A DNA stretch of 64,000 nucleotides from an uncultured Spirochaetaceae bacterium (GTDB taxonomy: Bacteria; Spirochaetota; Spirochaetia; Sphaerochaetales; Sphaerochaetaceae). The position numbers were made by a program, and so were the translations under genes. The notes under the pieces were generated by a model. It had not been told where the DNA came from, searched no databases, and worked only from the letters and a program-made list of their open reading frames with translations. The DNA is taken from contig CALXLA010000051.1 of the NCBI GenBank assembly GCA_944389075.1, forward strand, positions 1 to 64,000. Reading direction: 5' to 3'. This document shows, piece after piece, positions 25,292 through 33,292 of this stretch; position 1 is the first letter of the stretch; every line of letters begins with the position of its first letter.

Positions 25292-25816
25292 ATGATGGAA
25301 AACAAAGTAATCAAATCACTTGTTGAGAGACGCAGTTGCCGCAGCTATAAAGCTGAGCAGATCAAAGATGAAGAACTCGAGGCAGTTCTTACAGCAGGCT
25401 CATATGCTCCCTCTGCAATGGGCAGGCAGCCCTGCAAGATCATAGCAGTGCAGAATAAGGAAATACTGGGACATCTTTCCAGAATGAATGCCGCTGTCAT
25501 GAACAGTGACTCCGATCCATTCTATGGTGCTCCCACAGCTGTCGTTGTCCTTGTCGATGCCGCTGACGGCAATGGATTCCAGGATGGAAGCTGTGTAATG
25601 GCAAACATGCTGAACGCAGCTCATGCCGTGGGCCTTGGCTCCTGCTGGATCAACAGATGCTATGAGATGTTCGAAACAGATGAGGGCAAGGCTCTTCTTA
25701 AGGAGTGGGGCATCGCAGGAAGCTGGAAAGGTGTTGCAATCTGCATTCTTGGCTATCCGAAAGAGGAAGCTGAGGCAAAGCCCAGAAAGAAAGATATGAT
25801 AGTCAGAATCAGGTGA
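25292..25816 (+). CDS. nitroreductase-family FMN oxidoreductase
   Basis: 174 residues from ATG 25292. RRSCRSYKAEQI and SYAPSAMGRQPCKIIAV form the FMN-binding N-terminal region; HAVGLGSCWINRCYE and CILGYPKEEAEAKPRKK complete the fold. Family members reduce nitroaromatics, quinones or flavins using NAD(P)H as homodimers. An in-frame frame reaching back to 25127 is the antisense of the patatin promoter region and is rejected. The stop overlaps the convergent YbaK gene by 8 nt. Confidence 0.87.
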   Translation: MMENKVIKSLVERRSCRSYKAEQIKDEELEAVLTAGSYAPSAMGRQPCKIIAVQNKEILGHLSRMNAAVMNSDSDPFYGAPTAVVVLVDAADGNGFQDGSCVMANMLNAAHAVGLGSCWINRCYEMFETDEGKALLKEWGIAGSWKGVAICILGYPKEEAEAKPRKKDMIVRIR

Positions 25817-26273
25817 GATCCGCAAACTGGGCATCAGCGGCCAATGCAAGGTCTGCGGGTTTTACTTCAAGCTGCACGCCACGTTGCCCAGCTGATACAT
25901 AGATTGTCTCTTCAAGAGTCGCAAGCTCCTCGATGAATGTGGGGAACTTCCTCTTCATTCCCAGAGGCGAGCAGCCGCCCCTTATGTATCCTGTAAGTGG
26001 CTGAAGCTGGGTTAGCTTTATCAGATCTATCTCCTTTGATCCTGTCAGTGCTCTTGCTTTCTTGAGAGAGACTTCTGCCTCAGCAGGCAGGCAGAAGACG
26101 AAAGTCTCCTTGCTCTGATTCTGCATGACAATGGTTTTGTAGACTCTCTCTATGGGGAGTCCTGCGCTTTCTGCCGCATGAACAGCATCAAGGTGATCCT
26201 CATCGAATGAGTATGTATGTACTTTATAGTCTATCTTCAGGCTTTCAAGTATGCGCATGGCATTTGTCTTCAT
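25809..26273 (-). CDS. ybaK: YbaK/EbsC-family Cys-tRNA(Pro) deacylase
   Basis: 154 residues. The INS-like editing fold is seen in KTNAMRILE, SLKKARALTG, GGCSPLGMKRKFPTFI and VSAGQRGVQLEVKP, the typical YbaK sequence pattern. YbaK hydrolyses Cys-tRNA-Pro formed in error by prolyl-tRNA synthetase, acting in trans. The ATG lies 7 nt after TATTAT without a ribosome site. The hemolysin III gene lies upstream in the same direction, but with its own promoter. Confidence 0.92.
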   Translation of the reverse strand: MKTNAMRILESLKIDYKVHTYSFDEDHLDAVHAAESAGLPIERVYKTIVMQNQSKETFVFCLPAEAEVSLKKARALTGSKEIDLIKLTQLQPLTGYIRGGCSPLGMKRKFPTFIEELATLEETIYVSAGQRGVQLEVKPADLALAADAQFADLT

Positions 26274-26286
26274 AGCCCAGATAATA
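26274..26286 (-). promoter_or_regulatory. -10 box abutting ybaK (leaderless type)
   Basis: On the minus strand TATTAT (26286-26281), 7 nt, ATG 26273. It overlaps the 3' end of the gene upstream only at its edge. Confidence 0.5.
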
Positions 26287-26288
26287 CT

Positions 26289-26930
26289 TCAGATGAGATA
26301 GATAGCATAGCCTGCGAAGAAGATGATGCTTCCTGCTAGTACGAATATATGCCAGATGAGGTGATTGTGCGGTATCTTCTTCACTGCATAGAAGAGGATT
26401 CCCGCAGTATATGTCACGCCCCCTGTGATGAGATATCCAAAAAGACCTGCAGGCAGATGTGGCGACACCTCAGGCCATACTGCGATTATCGACCATCCCA
26501 TGACCGCATACAGTGCGATGTGCAGCGCATAGAGCTTTCCCCAGTATCTTGCTGTCAGCGCTATTCCGATGGCTGTTGCAAGCCACATGCCAGCTGTATA
26601 GCCATAGGATAGAGGTGTCGCGATATACAGTAATACAGGAGTGTAGGAACCTGCTATCAGGATGTAGATCGAGGAATGATCCATTATCCTCATAAGGCGT
26701 TTGAAAGCACTGGCTGGAAGATAATGGTAAAGGAATGATGAGCCATACATGATTACATTCGAAAGTGCGAATACCATCATTCCTGGATTCATTCCATCTG
26801 CCGCAATCACCCAGAAAAGCCCGAGGAATGCAAGTATAAGACCTGCAAGATGTGAATAGGCATTTTCCTTCTCTATGCTGATGTTCTTGTATTCAGGAAG
26901 CGTTATATGTGTGTTCAGCCAATTTTCCAT
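26289..26930 (-). CDS. hemolysin III-family (TrhA/PAQR-like) membrane protein
   Basis: 213 residues with seven predicted membrane segments. The family motifs are the conserved SHLAG, SSFLYH (Ser/His), MRIMDHSSIYILIAGSYTPVLL (Asp/His) and HLIWHIF (His). This is the PAQR-like zinc-dependent membrane hydrolase fold (hemolysin III/YqfA). Reported roles involve membrane energetics and lipid homeostasis; cytolysis by the family is not a safe assumption. The ATG lies 6 nt after TAGATT with TTGCAG 18 bp further upstream. Confidence 0.9.
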   Translation of the reverse strand: MENWLNTHITLPEYKNISIEKENAYSHLAGLILAFLGLFWVIAADGMNPGMMVFALSNVIMYGSSFLYHYLPASAFKRLMRIMDHSSIYILIAGSYTPVLLYIATPLSYGYTAGMWLATAIGIALTARYWGKLYALHIALYAVMGWSIIAVWPEVSPHLPAGLFGYLITGGVTYTAGILFYAVKKIPHNHLIWHIFVLAGSIIFFAGYAIYLI

Positions 26931-26966
26931 ACGCTGAATCTAAACCTGTCAGGTATTGTTCTGCAA
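26931..26966 (-). promoter_or_regulatory. promoter abutting the hemolysin III gene (leaderless type)
   Basis: On the minus strand TTGCAG (26966-26961), 18-bp spacer, TAGATT (26942-26937), 6 nt, ATG 26930. Confidence 0.6.
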
Positions 26967-27088
26967 AAGCGCATATTTGCTATTTTGCATATTGAGTTCG
27001 GTAGTAAAAATTGACTATATCGATGCAATTGCTTGCCTGATTACAATTTGCATCGGTTGATCAATTCCGCTATGATCTGTCTTTTTCC

Positions 27089-27122
27089 TTGAGGGAATTT
27101 CTTTTGAAGCTACAATCTAAAT
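27089..27122 (+). promoter_or_regulatory. promoter abutting the symporter start (leaderless type)
   Basis: TTGAGG (27089-27094), 16-bp spacer, TACAAT (27111-27116), 6 nt, ATG 27123. It shares the 190-nt region from 26931 with the divergent promoter. Confidence 0.6.
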
Positions 27123-28592
27123 ATGGAAAATGATGCAAAGGGTAGACGTAATCTGCTATTTTTCCCCCTAGGGTCGTTTGGCCGTGACATGATTTATTCC
27201 CTCGTGACGAATTTCCTGCTGACGTTCATCTTGTTCACGAAGAATCTTGATGCCGCACAGCTTGCCGCAATCACTGCGATCATGATCGGAGCAAGGGTGT
27301 TCGATGCGCTCAATGATCCTGTGATGGGGAATATAATTGAGCGCACGAGATCCAGATGGGGAAAATTCAAGCCATGGCTTGCCATCGGCATCATGCTGAC
27401 ATTCATCGTTGTTCTGATGATATTCAACAATCCATCGGGTGGCTGGACATTCGTTGCCACATTCGGTGTTCTATATTTCCTGTATAGCATAGCCTACACG
27501 ATGCATGATATTTCCTATTGGGGAATGATTCCTGCTTTAAGCCGCAATGCAGAGATGCGCAACAAGCTCACATCACGGGCAACGCTTGTCGCAGGTATAG
27601 GAGGAACTCTTGCAACTGTACTGATACCTATGCTCACAACAGGTAAGTTCGCTATCGGCGGATCTGCGAGCATCGCATATGGGCGGATTGCGATAGGGGC
27701 TGGAATTGTCGCGATCCTATTCCTTCTTTTCACGATCATCGGAGTAAGGGAAGACAGGAGTGACTTGGGAAAGTCTGCACCTCCCGTAAGCTTCAGGAAG
27801 ATCCTTTCGACAGTCATGGATAATGATCAGCTTGTATGGTGCTGCATTTTCCTTCTCATGCAGCAGGTCGGGAATACGCTTCCGCTATCTGGTATTGCTG
27901 CTACATATATCTATTTCACATTCGGCTACAGCGGCGGCCTTTTCTCCATTTACACAACAATAGGAATGCTGCCAACTGCGTTCCTCATGATCTTCTATCC
28001 TGCACTGAGCAGGCGTTTCGGGAGAAGAACGCTTGTAAAGACTCTGAGCATTGCGGCATTGATAGGTTATGCATTCACACTTGCATCTGGATTGTTCCTT
28101 GATGTTTCCGCGATTAAGTTCGCAATGCTGACAGCTGGCTATGTGATCGTGAACTTCGGGCAATATGGTCTTTACCTTATCGCCATGGTTTCGATACTCA
28201 ACACAGTTGAATACAACGAGTACAAAAACGGGACAAGGGATGAGGCGATCATCGCATCGATGAGACCATTCTTCACAAAGCTCGCATCAGCTCTAACTGT
28301 CCTTATAGCTACAACTAGCTATATCATATTCGGCATAACAAGTTATACGAACAGCATCTCGGATTATGAGAACCTTGCTGCAAGAGGCCTTATAGGCGAA
28401 GCAGAGAAAATCGCGGGAATCGAGAGCCTGATCAGTTCTGCAAGTACAGGGCAGTCAGCAGCGCTCCTCTGTACGATGTGCATTATACCTGCGATTCTTC
28501 TGATCATCTCAAGCACAATCTATCTCAGGAAATATACGCTTGACGAGAAGTATTATGATGAAATCTGCAGAGAGCTTGAAAGGAGGGGATGA
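27123..28592 (+). CDS. GPH-family sugar symporter (MelB/YicJ-like)
   Basis: 489 residues with twelve membrane segments. Typical of the glycoside-pentoside-hexuronide cation symporters are FPLGSFGRDMIYSLV at the N-terminus, NDPVMGNIIERTRSRWGKFKPW between helices 2 and 3, and YGLYLIAMVSILNTVEYNEYKNGTRDEAII near helix 10. The family moves glycosides, pentosides or hexuronides with Na+ or H+. The neighbour PIG-L deacetylase overlaps its stop (ATGA at 28589-28592), so uptake and deacetylation may be linked, for instance of an N-acetylated or acetylated sugar. That link is inferred from operon order. Confidence 0.88.
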   Translation: MENDAKGRRNLLFFPLGSFGRDMIYSLVTNFLLTFILFTKNLDAAQLAAITAIMIGARVFDALNDPVMGNIIERTRSRWGKFKPWLAIGIMLTFIVVLMIFNNPSGGWTFVATFGVLYFLYSIAYTMHDISYWGMIPALSRNAEMRNKLTSRATLVAGIGGTLATVLIPMLTTGKFAIGGSASIAYGRIAIGAGIVAILFLLFTIIGVREDRSDLGKSAPPVSFRKILSTVMDNDQLVWCCIFLLMQQVGNTLPLSGIAATYIYFTFGYSGGLFSIYTTIGMLPTAFLMIFYPALSRRFGRRTLVKTLSIAALIGYAFTLASGLFLDVSAIKFAMLTAGYVIVNFGQYGLYLIAMVSILNTVEYNEYKNGTRDEAIIASMRPFFTKLASALTVLIATTSYIIFGITSYTNSISDYENLAARGLIGEAEKIAGIESLISSASTGQSAALLCTMCIIPAILLIISSTIYLRKYTLDEKYYDEICRELERRG

Positions 28593-29341
28593 TGGGAATC
28601 ACGAAGCTTGCTCTCAAATATGCAGTCGGACGTATTGATCTTATGAAGTATGACCGGTATCTGTTTCTTGGGCCGCATCCTGATGATATCGAGATAGGGG
28701 CAGGAGCTACGGCTGCAAGGCTTGCAGGAATGGGAAAGGCTGTCCGCTTCGTTGTCTGTACGGATGGAAGATTCGGCTCAGATACGATAGGATGCGATGA
28801 GCTTGTCATGATAAGACACGAAGAGGCTGTCTATTCTGCACGCTTCCTCGGCGTTGATGATATAGCTTTCCTTCCTTTCTCTGATGGTGCCTGTTATCTT
28901 CTTGATGATATGGAGAAGGCGATTGCCTCTGAGATCGCATCATTTCAGCCCGATGTCATATTCGCACCTGATCCCTTTGTCCCGAATGAATGCCATCAGG
29001 ACCACCTTAATGTAGGTATGTGCGCAAGAAAGCTCGCATGCTTTTCGCCTTATGGCGGCATCATGAAGGAAAGGTATTCCTGCAATCCCGCAGAGGTGAA
29101 GGCTCTTGCTTTTTATATGACAGCGCATCCGAATACTTATGTTAAGACATCATCTGTGCTTCTGAGAAAGCAGCTTGATGCGATAAAGCTCCATGAATCA
29201 CAGTTCTCAGCTGGTGCGGATGTCTTTGCATATCTCAGGCTCAGATCCGCTGATATGGGAATCCGCAGATTTCATCTTCATGCAGAAGGCTTCAGGGCAT
29301 ACAGCCAGACAGGAATGCATTGCCTGCCTGAGCTTGGATGA
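28589..29341 (+). CDS. PIG-L family deacetylase (LmbE-like)
   Basis: 250 residues. The zinc site is seen as LGPHPDDIEIGAG (His, Asp) near residue 29-40 and as ECHQDHLN (HxxDH). PIG-L/LmbE enzymes remove acetyl groups from N-acetylglucosamine-containing conjugates and oligosaccharides. No signal peptide, so the substrate is cytoplasmic. It overlaps the symporter by 4 nt and is preceded by AAAGGAGGGG. The start could be either of two adjacent ATGs (28589 or 28592). Confidence 0.88.
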   Translation: MMGITKLALKYAVGRIDLMKYDRYLFLGPHPDDIEIGAGATAARLAGMGKAVRFVVCTDGRFGSDTIGCDELVMIRHEEAVYSARFLGVDDIAFLPFSDGACYLLDDMEKAIASEIASFQPDVIFAPDPFVPNECHQDHLNVGMCARKLACFSPYGGIMKERYSCNPAEVKALAFYMTAHPNTYVKTSSVLLRKQLDAIKLHESQFSAGADVFAYLRLRSADMGIRRFHLHAEGFRAYSQTGMHCLPELG

Positions 29342-29465
29342 TATCAGCAGGAACCGGAAAAGCTTGTTGATGCTTGCTCAATACTTACGGCTTCAGACAA
29401 TTATCTATCTGGGATGTCGGAATTAAATATATATGATATTTGAAATTGTTTAATGATATTATCAA

Positions 29466-29549
29466 TGCCGATAGTCGGAATCGAACCGACATGGAGTTGC
29501 CCCCGGCAGATTTTGAGTCTACTGCGTCTACCAGTTCCGCCATATCGGC
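29466..29549 (-). tRNA. tRNA-Leu (anticodon CAA)
   Basis: Read on the minus strand the gene begins GCCGATA and ends TATCGGC with discriminator A. The T arm contains GGTTCGATTCC, a long variable arm is present (typical for Leu), and the anticodon stem GTAGA/TCTGC holds the loop CTCAAAA with anticodon CAA (codon TTG). No CCA is encoded. Confidence 0.93.
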
Positions 29550-29561
29550 AATGATAGAAGA

Positions 29562-29590
29562 AATCTATTTCATTTTCATTTTATTTTCAA
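29562..29590 (-). promoter_or_regulatory. promoter of tRNA-Leu
   Basis: On the minus strand TTGAAA (29590-29585), 17-bp spacer, TAGATT (29567-29562), and the tRNA starts 12 nt later. Confidence 0.7.
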
Positions 29591-29602
29591 GGTGCAATTC
29601 CA

Positions 29603-29638
29603 TTGAAGGCACTGATGTTTTGGTTTAGGCTTAAAGAC
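29603..29638 (+). promoter_or_regulatory. leaderless-type promoter of the patatin/barrel gene
   Basis: TTGAAG (29603-29608), 17-bp spacer, TAGGCT (29626-29631), 7 nt, ATG 29639. The in-frame TTG at 29603 is taken as the -35 box, not as a start. Confidence 0.6.
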
Positions 29639-31636
29639 ATGGGCAGGAAATTTGCAGTATTGGCGCTGATTGTGGCTGTTTTCGTTTCTTCTGCATGGGC
29701 AGAGGATGTTTATTCACATGTTCTTTCAATGAATGAACCTGTAGTCTATGGCGAGGCTACCTTCAGGGAACGGATACTGCAGCGCACGGAAGGCAAAAGA
29801 GATCCTGTAGGTCTGGTTATGACAGGGAGCTGGGCACCAGCTGCATCCCATCTTGGAGTACTGTATTATCTTGAGGAAAATTCGATTGTTCCTGATTTCA
29901 TCATCGCGAATTCATCATCTGCCGTCCTTGCCGTGCTGTATTCAGCCGGAGCATCTCCTGAGGATATAGCGTACTTCCTTGAGCATCTTGATACTTCCGC
30001 AGCCCTGACCCTTACATTCCCAGTAGAAGGCGGATTCATCGATTCATCATCGCTTGAGGCTCTCTTTGGGGAAGTCCTTGGATGCGATACACGGCTTGAG
30101 AATCTCCGTATTCCTATAATGATAGTGACTGAAGACCTCGTGACAGGCCGCGAGGTTAGATTCGCAGAAGGGAATGCCGCTGTGCTTTCCGTTGCCTCGA
30201 TGTCATATCCTGCGCTATTTCCGCCTGTGGAGTATGAAGGTCATCTTCTCACTGACAGCATAACAGCGGTCGCCGCACCACTGGAGCTGGCTTATCAGTA
30301 TACGGATACTGTGATCCTCTCAACTGCTTTCAGATACGATCCAAAAGCGAATCTTCTGGATCTTGCGAACTCGGATTCGTTCTCGATACCTGCCATGCAG
30401 GGAGCTTCCGATGAAATATCTTCCAGAGATGATATCATATGGATCAATCCAGACACATCCATGTATGGCAGTCTTGATTACGGTAATTCATATGATATAG
30501 GTGTCCTTGGCTATGAAAGCGCTGCATTGTGGTCTGATTCGATTGCACTCATCGAAGGACATCCGGAAAGCTTCCCAGCTGAGGACAGAACTGTGATGAA
30601 GTCAGCTCTGGACAAGGGCCTTGGAAATCTCTGCTTCGGACGCATTGCTCCTGTCTCAGACAGCCATATACTTTCGCTTGATTTCGATTATGGCCCATTC
30701 TCAGACAACCGCTCATATCTCACTGCTGCCAGCAATCTCGCATTCAGATATACATTCCGCAACAGCTGGTTCGAAGGCGGTGGTGATGTTGGCTTCGCAT
30801 TCGATACCGGTCCCATAAAGGCAACAGGACCATATCGGCTTGGTGCCTATCCTATGGTAGGAGGCTTCGCGGCTTTCTATCCATTCTCACAGCTGAGGAT
30901 ATTCTTCGATCTTCAGGCGGAGTTCCTGCTTGAGGAACCTTATATTCCAGAACTCTATGGGAAGCAGGGACTTGATTTCATAATCATCAATAATGATCTG
31001 TATGATATCTCGGTATCTGAAAACATCGAGTACAGGACAGGATTCGAAACTAATTCATCCGCGCTCATCGCATCTGCGGGGATAAATACCGGCGTAAGAC
31101 CACTTTCATGGCTCTCTGTGAATGCAGATGCAGGATACATGCTTGCATCCCAGTATCTTCTGCCGGATTCTGTGGGGCATTACATACAGCTGGGTGCTTC
31201 TGTCCGTTTTGACATTCCTCCGCTTGATAATCAGCTCTATTTCACTGCAGGAGTGAAAAGCAGAATAGGAGTAGGCGGTGTGAGAGGTGCCGTGCTTTTC
31301 CAGACAGATGGATACCTCAGCCCGGAAATAAACAAGAATGAGGATTATTACTTCAGCCGGACCGGCATACATGCGACAATCATCAGCCTGTATGGAGGGT
31401 GGATAATTCCGGCAGAGCCATCGATCGGTTCTTTCTTCACTCTTGAAGGATGTGAGATAGGGGCATTCTGCGACATGCTTCTGAGAGGCAGTTCCTTCTC
31501 TGTTTCCTGCGGTGGTGAGCTCAGGACCACGATATCGCTTTTGGGTATTGCAAAGCTGCCGCTCCGACTGAGGCTTGGATATGACTCATGGGCTGACAGC
31601 TTTGTCTCATCGTTCTCAGTCGGATTTGCTTTTTAG
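29639..31636 (+). CDS. patatin-like protein with C-terminal outer-membrane beta-barrel
   Basis: 665 residues. A signal peptide (about 20 residues, ending SSAWAED) is followed by a patatin-like region (about 50-330). Its oxyanion loop, nucleophile elbow and Asp motif are altered: TGSWAPAASHLG for the Gly-rich loop, NSSSA where G-x-S-x-G is expected, and LTDSITAV where D-G-G/A is expected. From about residue 340 on, the protein is rich in alternating strands and ends in SVGFAF, a terminal Phe typical of BamA-inserted outer-membrane barrels. This recalls the patatin type V (PlpD/FplA) family but without an obvious POTRA domain. It may be enzymatically impaired. The start at 29639 gives a clean signal peptide. 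Confidence 0.72.
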   Translation: MGRKFAVLALIVAVFVSSAWAEDVYSHVLSMNEPVVYGEATFRERILQRTEGKRDPVGLVMTGSWAPAASHLGVLYYLEENSIVPDFIIANSSSAVLAVLYSAGASPEDIAYFLEHLDTSAALTLTFPVEGGFIDSSSLEALFGEVLGCDTRLENLRIPIMIVTEDLVTGREVRFAEGNAAVLSVASMSYPALFPPVEYEGHLLTDSITAVAAPLELAYQYTDTVILSTAFRYDPKANLLDLANSDSFSIPAMQGASDEISSRDDIIWINPDTSMYGSLDYGNSYDIGVLGYESAALWSDSIALIEGHPESFPAEDRTVMKSALDKGLGNLCFGRIAPVSDSHILSLDFDYGPFSDNRSYLTAASNLAFRYTFRNSWFEGGGDVGFAFDTGPIKATGPYRLGAYPMVGGFAAFYPFSQLRIFFDLQAEFLLEEPYIPELYGKQGLDFIIINNDLYDISVSENIEYRTGFETNSSALIASAGINTGVRPLSWLSVNADAGYMLASQYLLPDSVGHYIQLGASVRFDIPPLDNQLYFTAGVKSRIGVGGVRGAVLFQTDGYLSPEINKNEDYYFSRTGIHATIISLYGGWIIPAEPSIGSFFTLEGCEIGAFCDMLLRGSSFSVSCGGELRTTISLLGIAKLPLRLRLGYDSWADSFVSSFSVGFAF

Positions 31637-32694
31637 GAGTGACGGCGGATCCACTCCTCATCGCTTTCCGAAAGCTCTGTGCTGACATCATCTGAGTCTT
31701 CCTTTTCTTCCTCATCTTCGTAGGAGATTGAGGCAGGCTCTTCAAGCTCAAGTCCATTATGGGTCTTCTCCATCTCATGGCATGGCTCGTCAGCTTTTTC
31801 CCATTCAGGTACTTTCCCGTTTATGAATGAGAGAGTATCGCTGAATATCGCATTGACCGCAGGCATGATCTGCCAGTCATCATCCACAGCAGCGCCAAGT
31901 CTTGTGACATCATCCCTTGAATAGATTGATGTGATATGGAACACAGTTTCCCTGGCCTTTGAAAGGGCATCCTGCGCTTTCTCCCTTTCGCCATAGTAGA
32001 GATAGACCATCGCAAGATGGATATATGGATCTGCGAATGCAGGCGTTGCCTTCTCAAGAAGATCTGTGAGAAGCGAGCCAGCTGCCTTGTAGTTTCCTTC
32101 GAGGATATATGAGACAGCACGGAAATCAGCAAGGGCAGGGGAGTCCGGATCTATTGCAAGGCCTTCCTTCAGGTTTTCCCTGAACTTCTTCACATCACCG
32201 GTGCCAAGATAGTATGTGCAGAGATTGACATAGACATTCCTGTCCTTTCTTCCTTCTCCTTCCTTTGCGCTTTCACAAAGAGCGATTGCCTTTTCCGGAT
32301 CTTTGCTGAACCAGTAGTATATGGACAGTACGGTCTTCGCCTCAGCCGCACGTTTTTCGTTGCTACCTGCCGCTATAGGCTCAAGCGCATCCTTTGCCTT
32401 CACGCTCATACTTGACCTGAGAAGGACGGAGGCTGCGATTATCATATACTGGTCAGGGATCCCTGCGTCGAGCGCCTTCTCGAAGTAGGCTTTCGTCTTC
32501 TCAGGATCACCATTTGACTGGAAGAGCTTCACCGCTTTTGAGAAATACACGTTGCCTCTAGCATTTATGATCAGCAGCACAGCAGCTACTGCAAGGATCA
32601 CAAGCGAGATCCAAGCTGGGATCTGCTCATTTGTCATGAGTATCATCGCGATGACAAGAAGAACGATGCCGGGAATGTTTCTGTAACGTTTCAT
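31633..32694 (-). CDS. TPR-repeat protein with N-terminal membrane anchor
   Basis: 353 residues. Two hydrophobic segments (about 8-25 and 30-45) are followed by a helical array of TPR-like repeats through about residue 260 (for example AYFEKALDAGIPDQY and AFADPYIHLAMVYLYYGEREKAQDALSKA). A Glu/Asp-rich tail follows, with several EDEEEKEDSDD-like residues. It probably works as a membrane-tethered scaffold for protein-protein contacts. A TGG-TAACAT extended -10 sits 6 nt before ATG. It overlaps the convergent patatin gene by 4 nt. No partner can be named. Confidence 0.65.
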   Translation of the reverse strand: MKRYRNIPGIVLLVIAMILMTNEQIPAWISLVILAVAAVLLIINARGNVYFSKAVKLFQSNGDPEKTKAYFEKALDAGIPDQYMIIAASVLLRSSMSVKAKDALEPIAAGSNEKRAAEAKTVLSIYYWFSKDPEKAIALCESAKEGEGRKDRNVYVNLCTYYLGTGDVKKFRENLKEGLAIDPDSPALADFRAVSYILEGNYKAAGSLLTDLLEKATPAFADPYIHLAMVYLYYGEREKAQDALSKARETVFHITSIYSRDDVTRLGAAVDDDWQIMPAVNAIFSDTLSFINGKVPEWEKADEPCHEMEKTHNGLELEEPASISYEDEEEKEDSDDVSTELSESDEEWIRRHS

Positions 32695-32709
32695 AAAGCG
32701 ATGTTACCA
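32695..32709 (-). promoter_or_regulatory. extended -10 promoter abutting the TPR gene (leaderless type)
   Basis: On the minus strand TGG-TAACAT (32709-32701), 6 nt, ATG 32694. It is divergent with the queH promoter 35 nt away. Confidence 0.6.
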
Positions 32710-32743
32710 TGAAAGGGTGGGCAATGAAATACTTTGCCTTTTG

Positions 32744-32758
32744 TGATAGAATCAGGTC
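32744..32758 (+). promoter_or_regulatory. extended -10 promoter abutting queH (leaderless type)
   Basis: TGA-TAGAAT (32744-32752), 6 nt, ATG 32759. No ribosome site. Confidence 0.62.
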
Positions 32759-33292
32759 ATGGCGGAAAGACTGCTTCTTCATGTCTGCTGCGGACCTTGT
32801 TCCACATCATCTATAGAAAGACTCCTCGAAGAAGGCTATGAGCCTGTCCTTTTCTTCTCGGATAGCAATATATTCCCATATGAGGAGTTCATGAAGCGTT
32901 ATGAGAATCTCATGATTGTCGCTCAGCACTATGGCCTTGAGACGATTCTCGACAGCTGGGATCATGATGAATGGCTTGAATGGATCAAGGGACACGAGGA
33001 TGACAAGGAACACGGTGCGAGATGCTCCCTCTGCTTCCGATTCAATCTCCTGAGGGCAAAGGCAAAGGCCGAAGAGCTGGGGATCCATAAGTTCGCCACG
33101 ACTCTGACTGTGTCTCGGTTCAAGTCTTCTAGCACTATATTCTCGCAGGGAGAGGATCTTGAAGGCTTTGAGAAGATCGATTTCAAGAAGAAAGATGGCT
33201 TCAACAGGTCAATACAGATTTCGAAGGAGCTCGGGCTTTACAGACAGAAGTGGTGTGGCTGCGAGTTCTCTCTGAGGGATAGCGATGCGTAA
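32759..33292 (+). CDS. queH: epoxyqueuosine reductase QueH
   Basis: 177 residues. The family's Cys pattern is visible: HVCCGPC at residues 8-14, RCSLCFRFNL, and YRQKWCGCEFS near the C-terminus, for an Fe-S/Zn site. QueH reduces epoxyqueuosine to queuosine in tRNA, replacing the B12-dependent QueG in many anaerobes. No other queuosine genes are seen in the window. The gene is followed immediately by cardiolipin synthase with an 8-nt overlap. It begins 6 nt after an extended -10 box. Confidence 0.92.
   Translation: MAERLLLHVCCGPCSTSSIERLLEEGYEPVLFFSDSNIFPYEEFMKRYENLMIVAQHYGLETILDSWDHDEWLEWIKGHEDDKEHGARCSLCFRFNLLRAKAKAEELGIHKFATTLTVSRFKSSSTIFSQGEDLEGFEKIDFKKKDGFNRSIQISKELGLYRQKWCGCEFSLRDSDA

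Noticed and set aside
29440-29628. Plus-strand frame with a RNRTDMELPPADFES segment
   Set aside because: It is the antisense of tRNA-Leu and its promoter.
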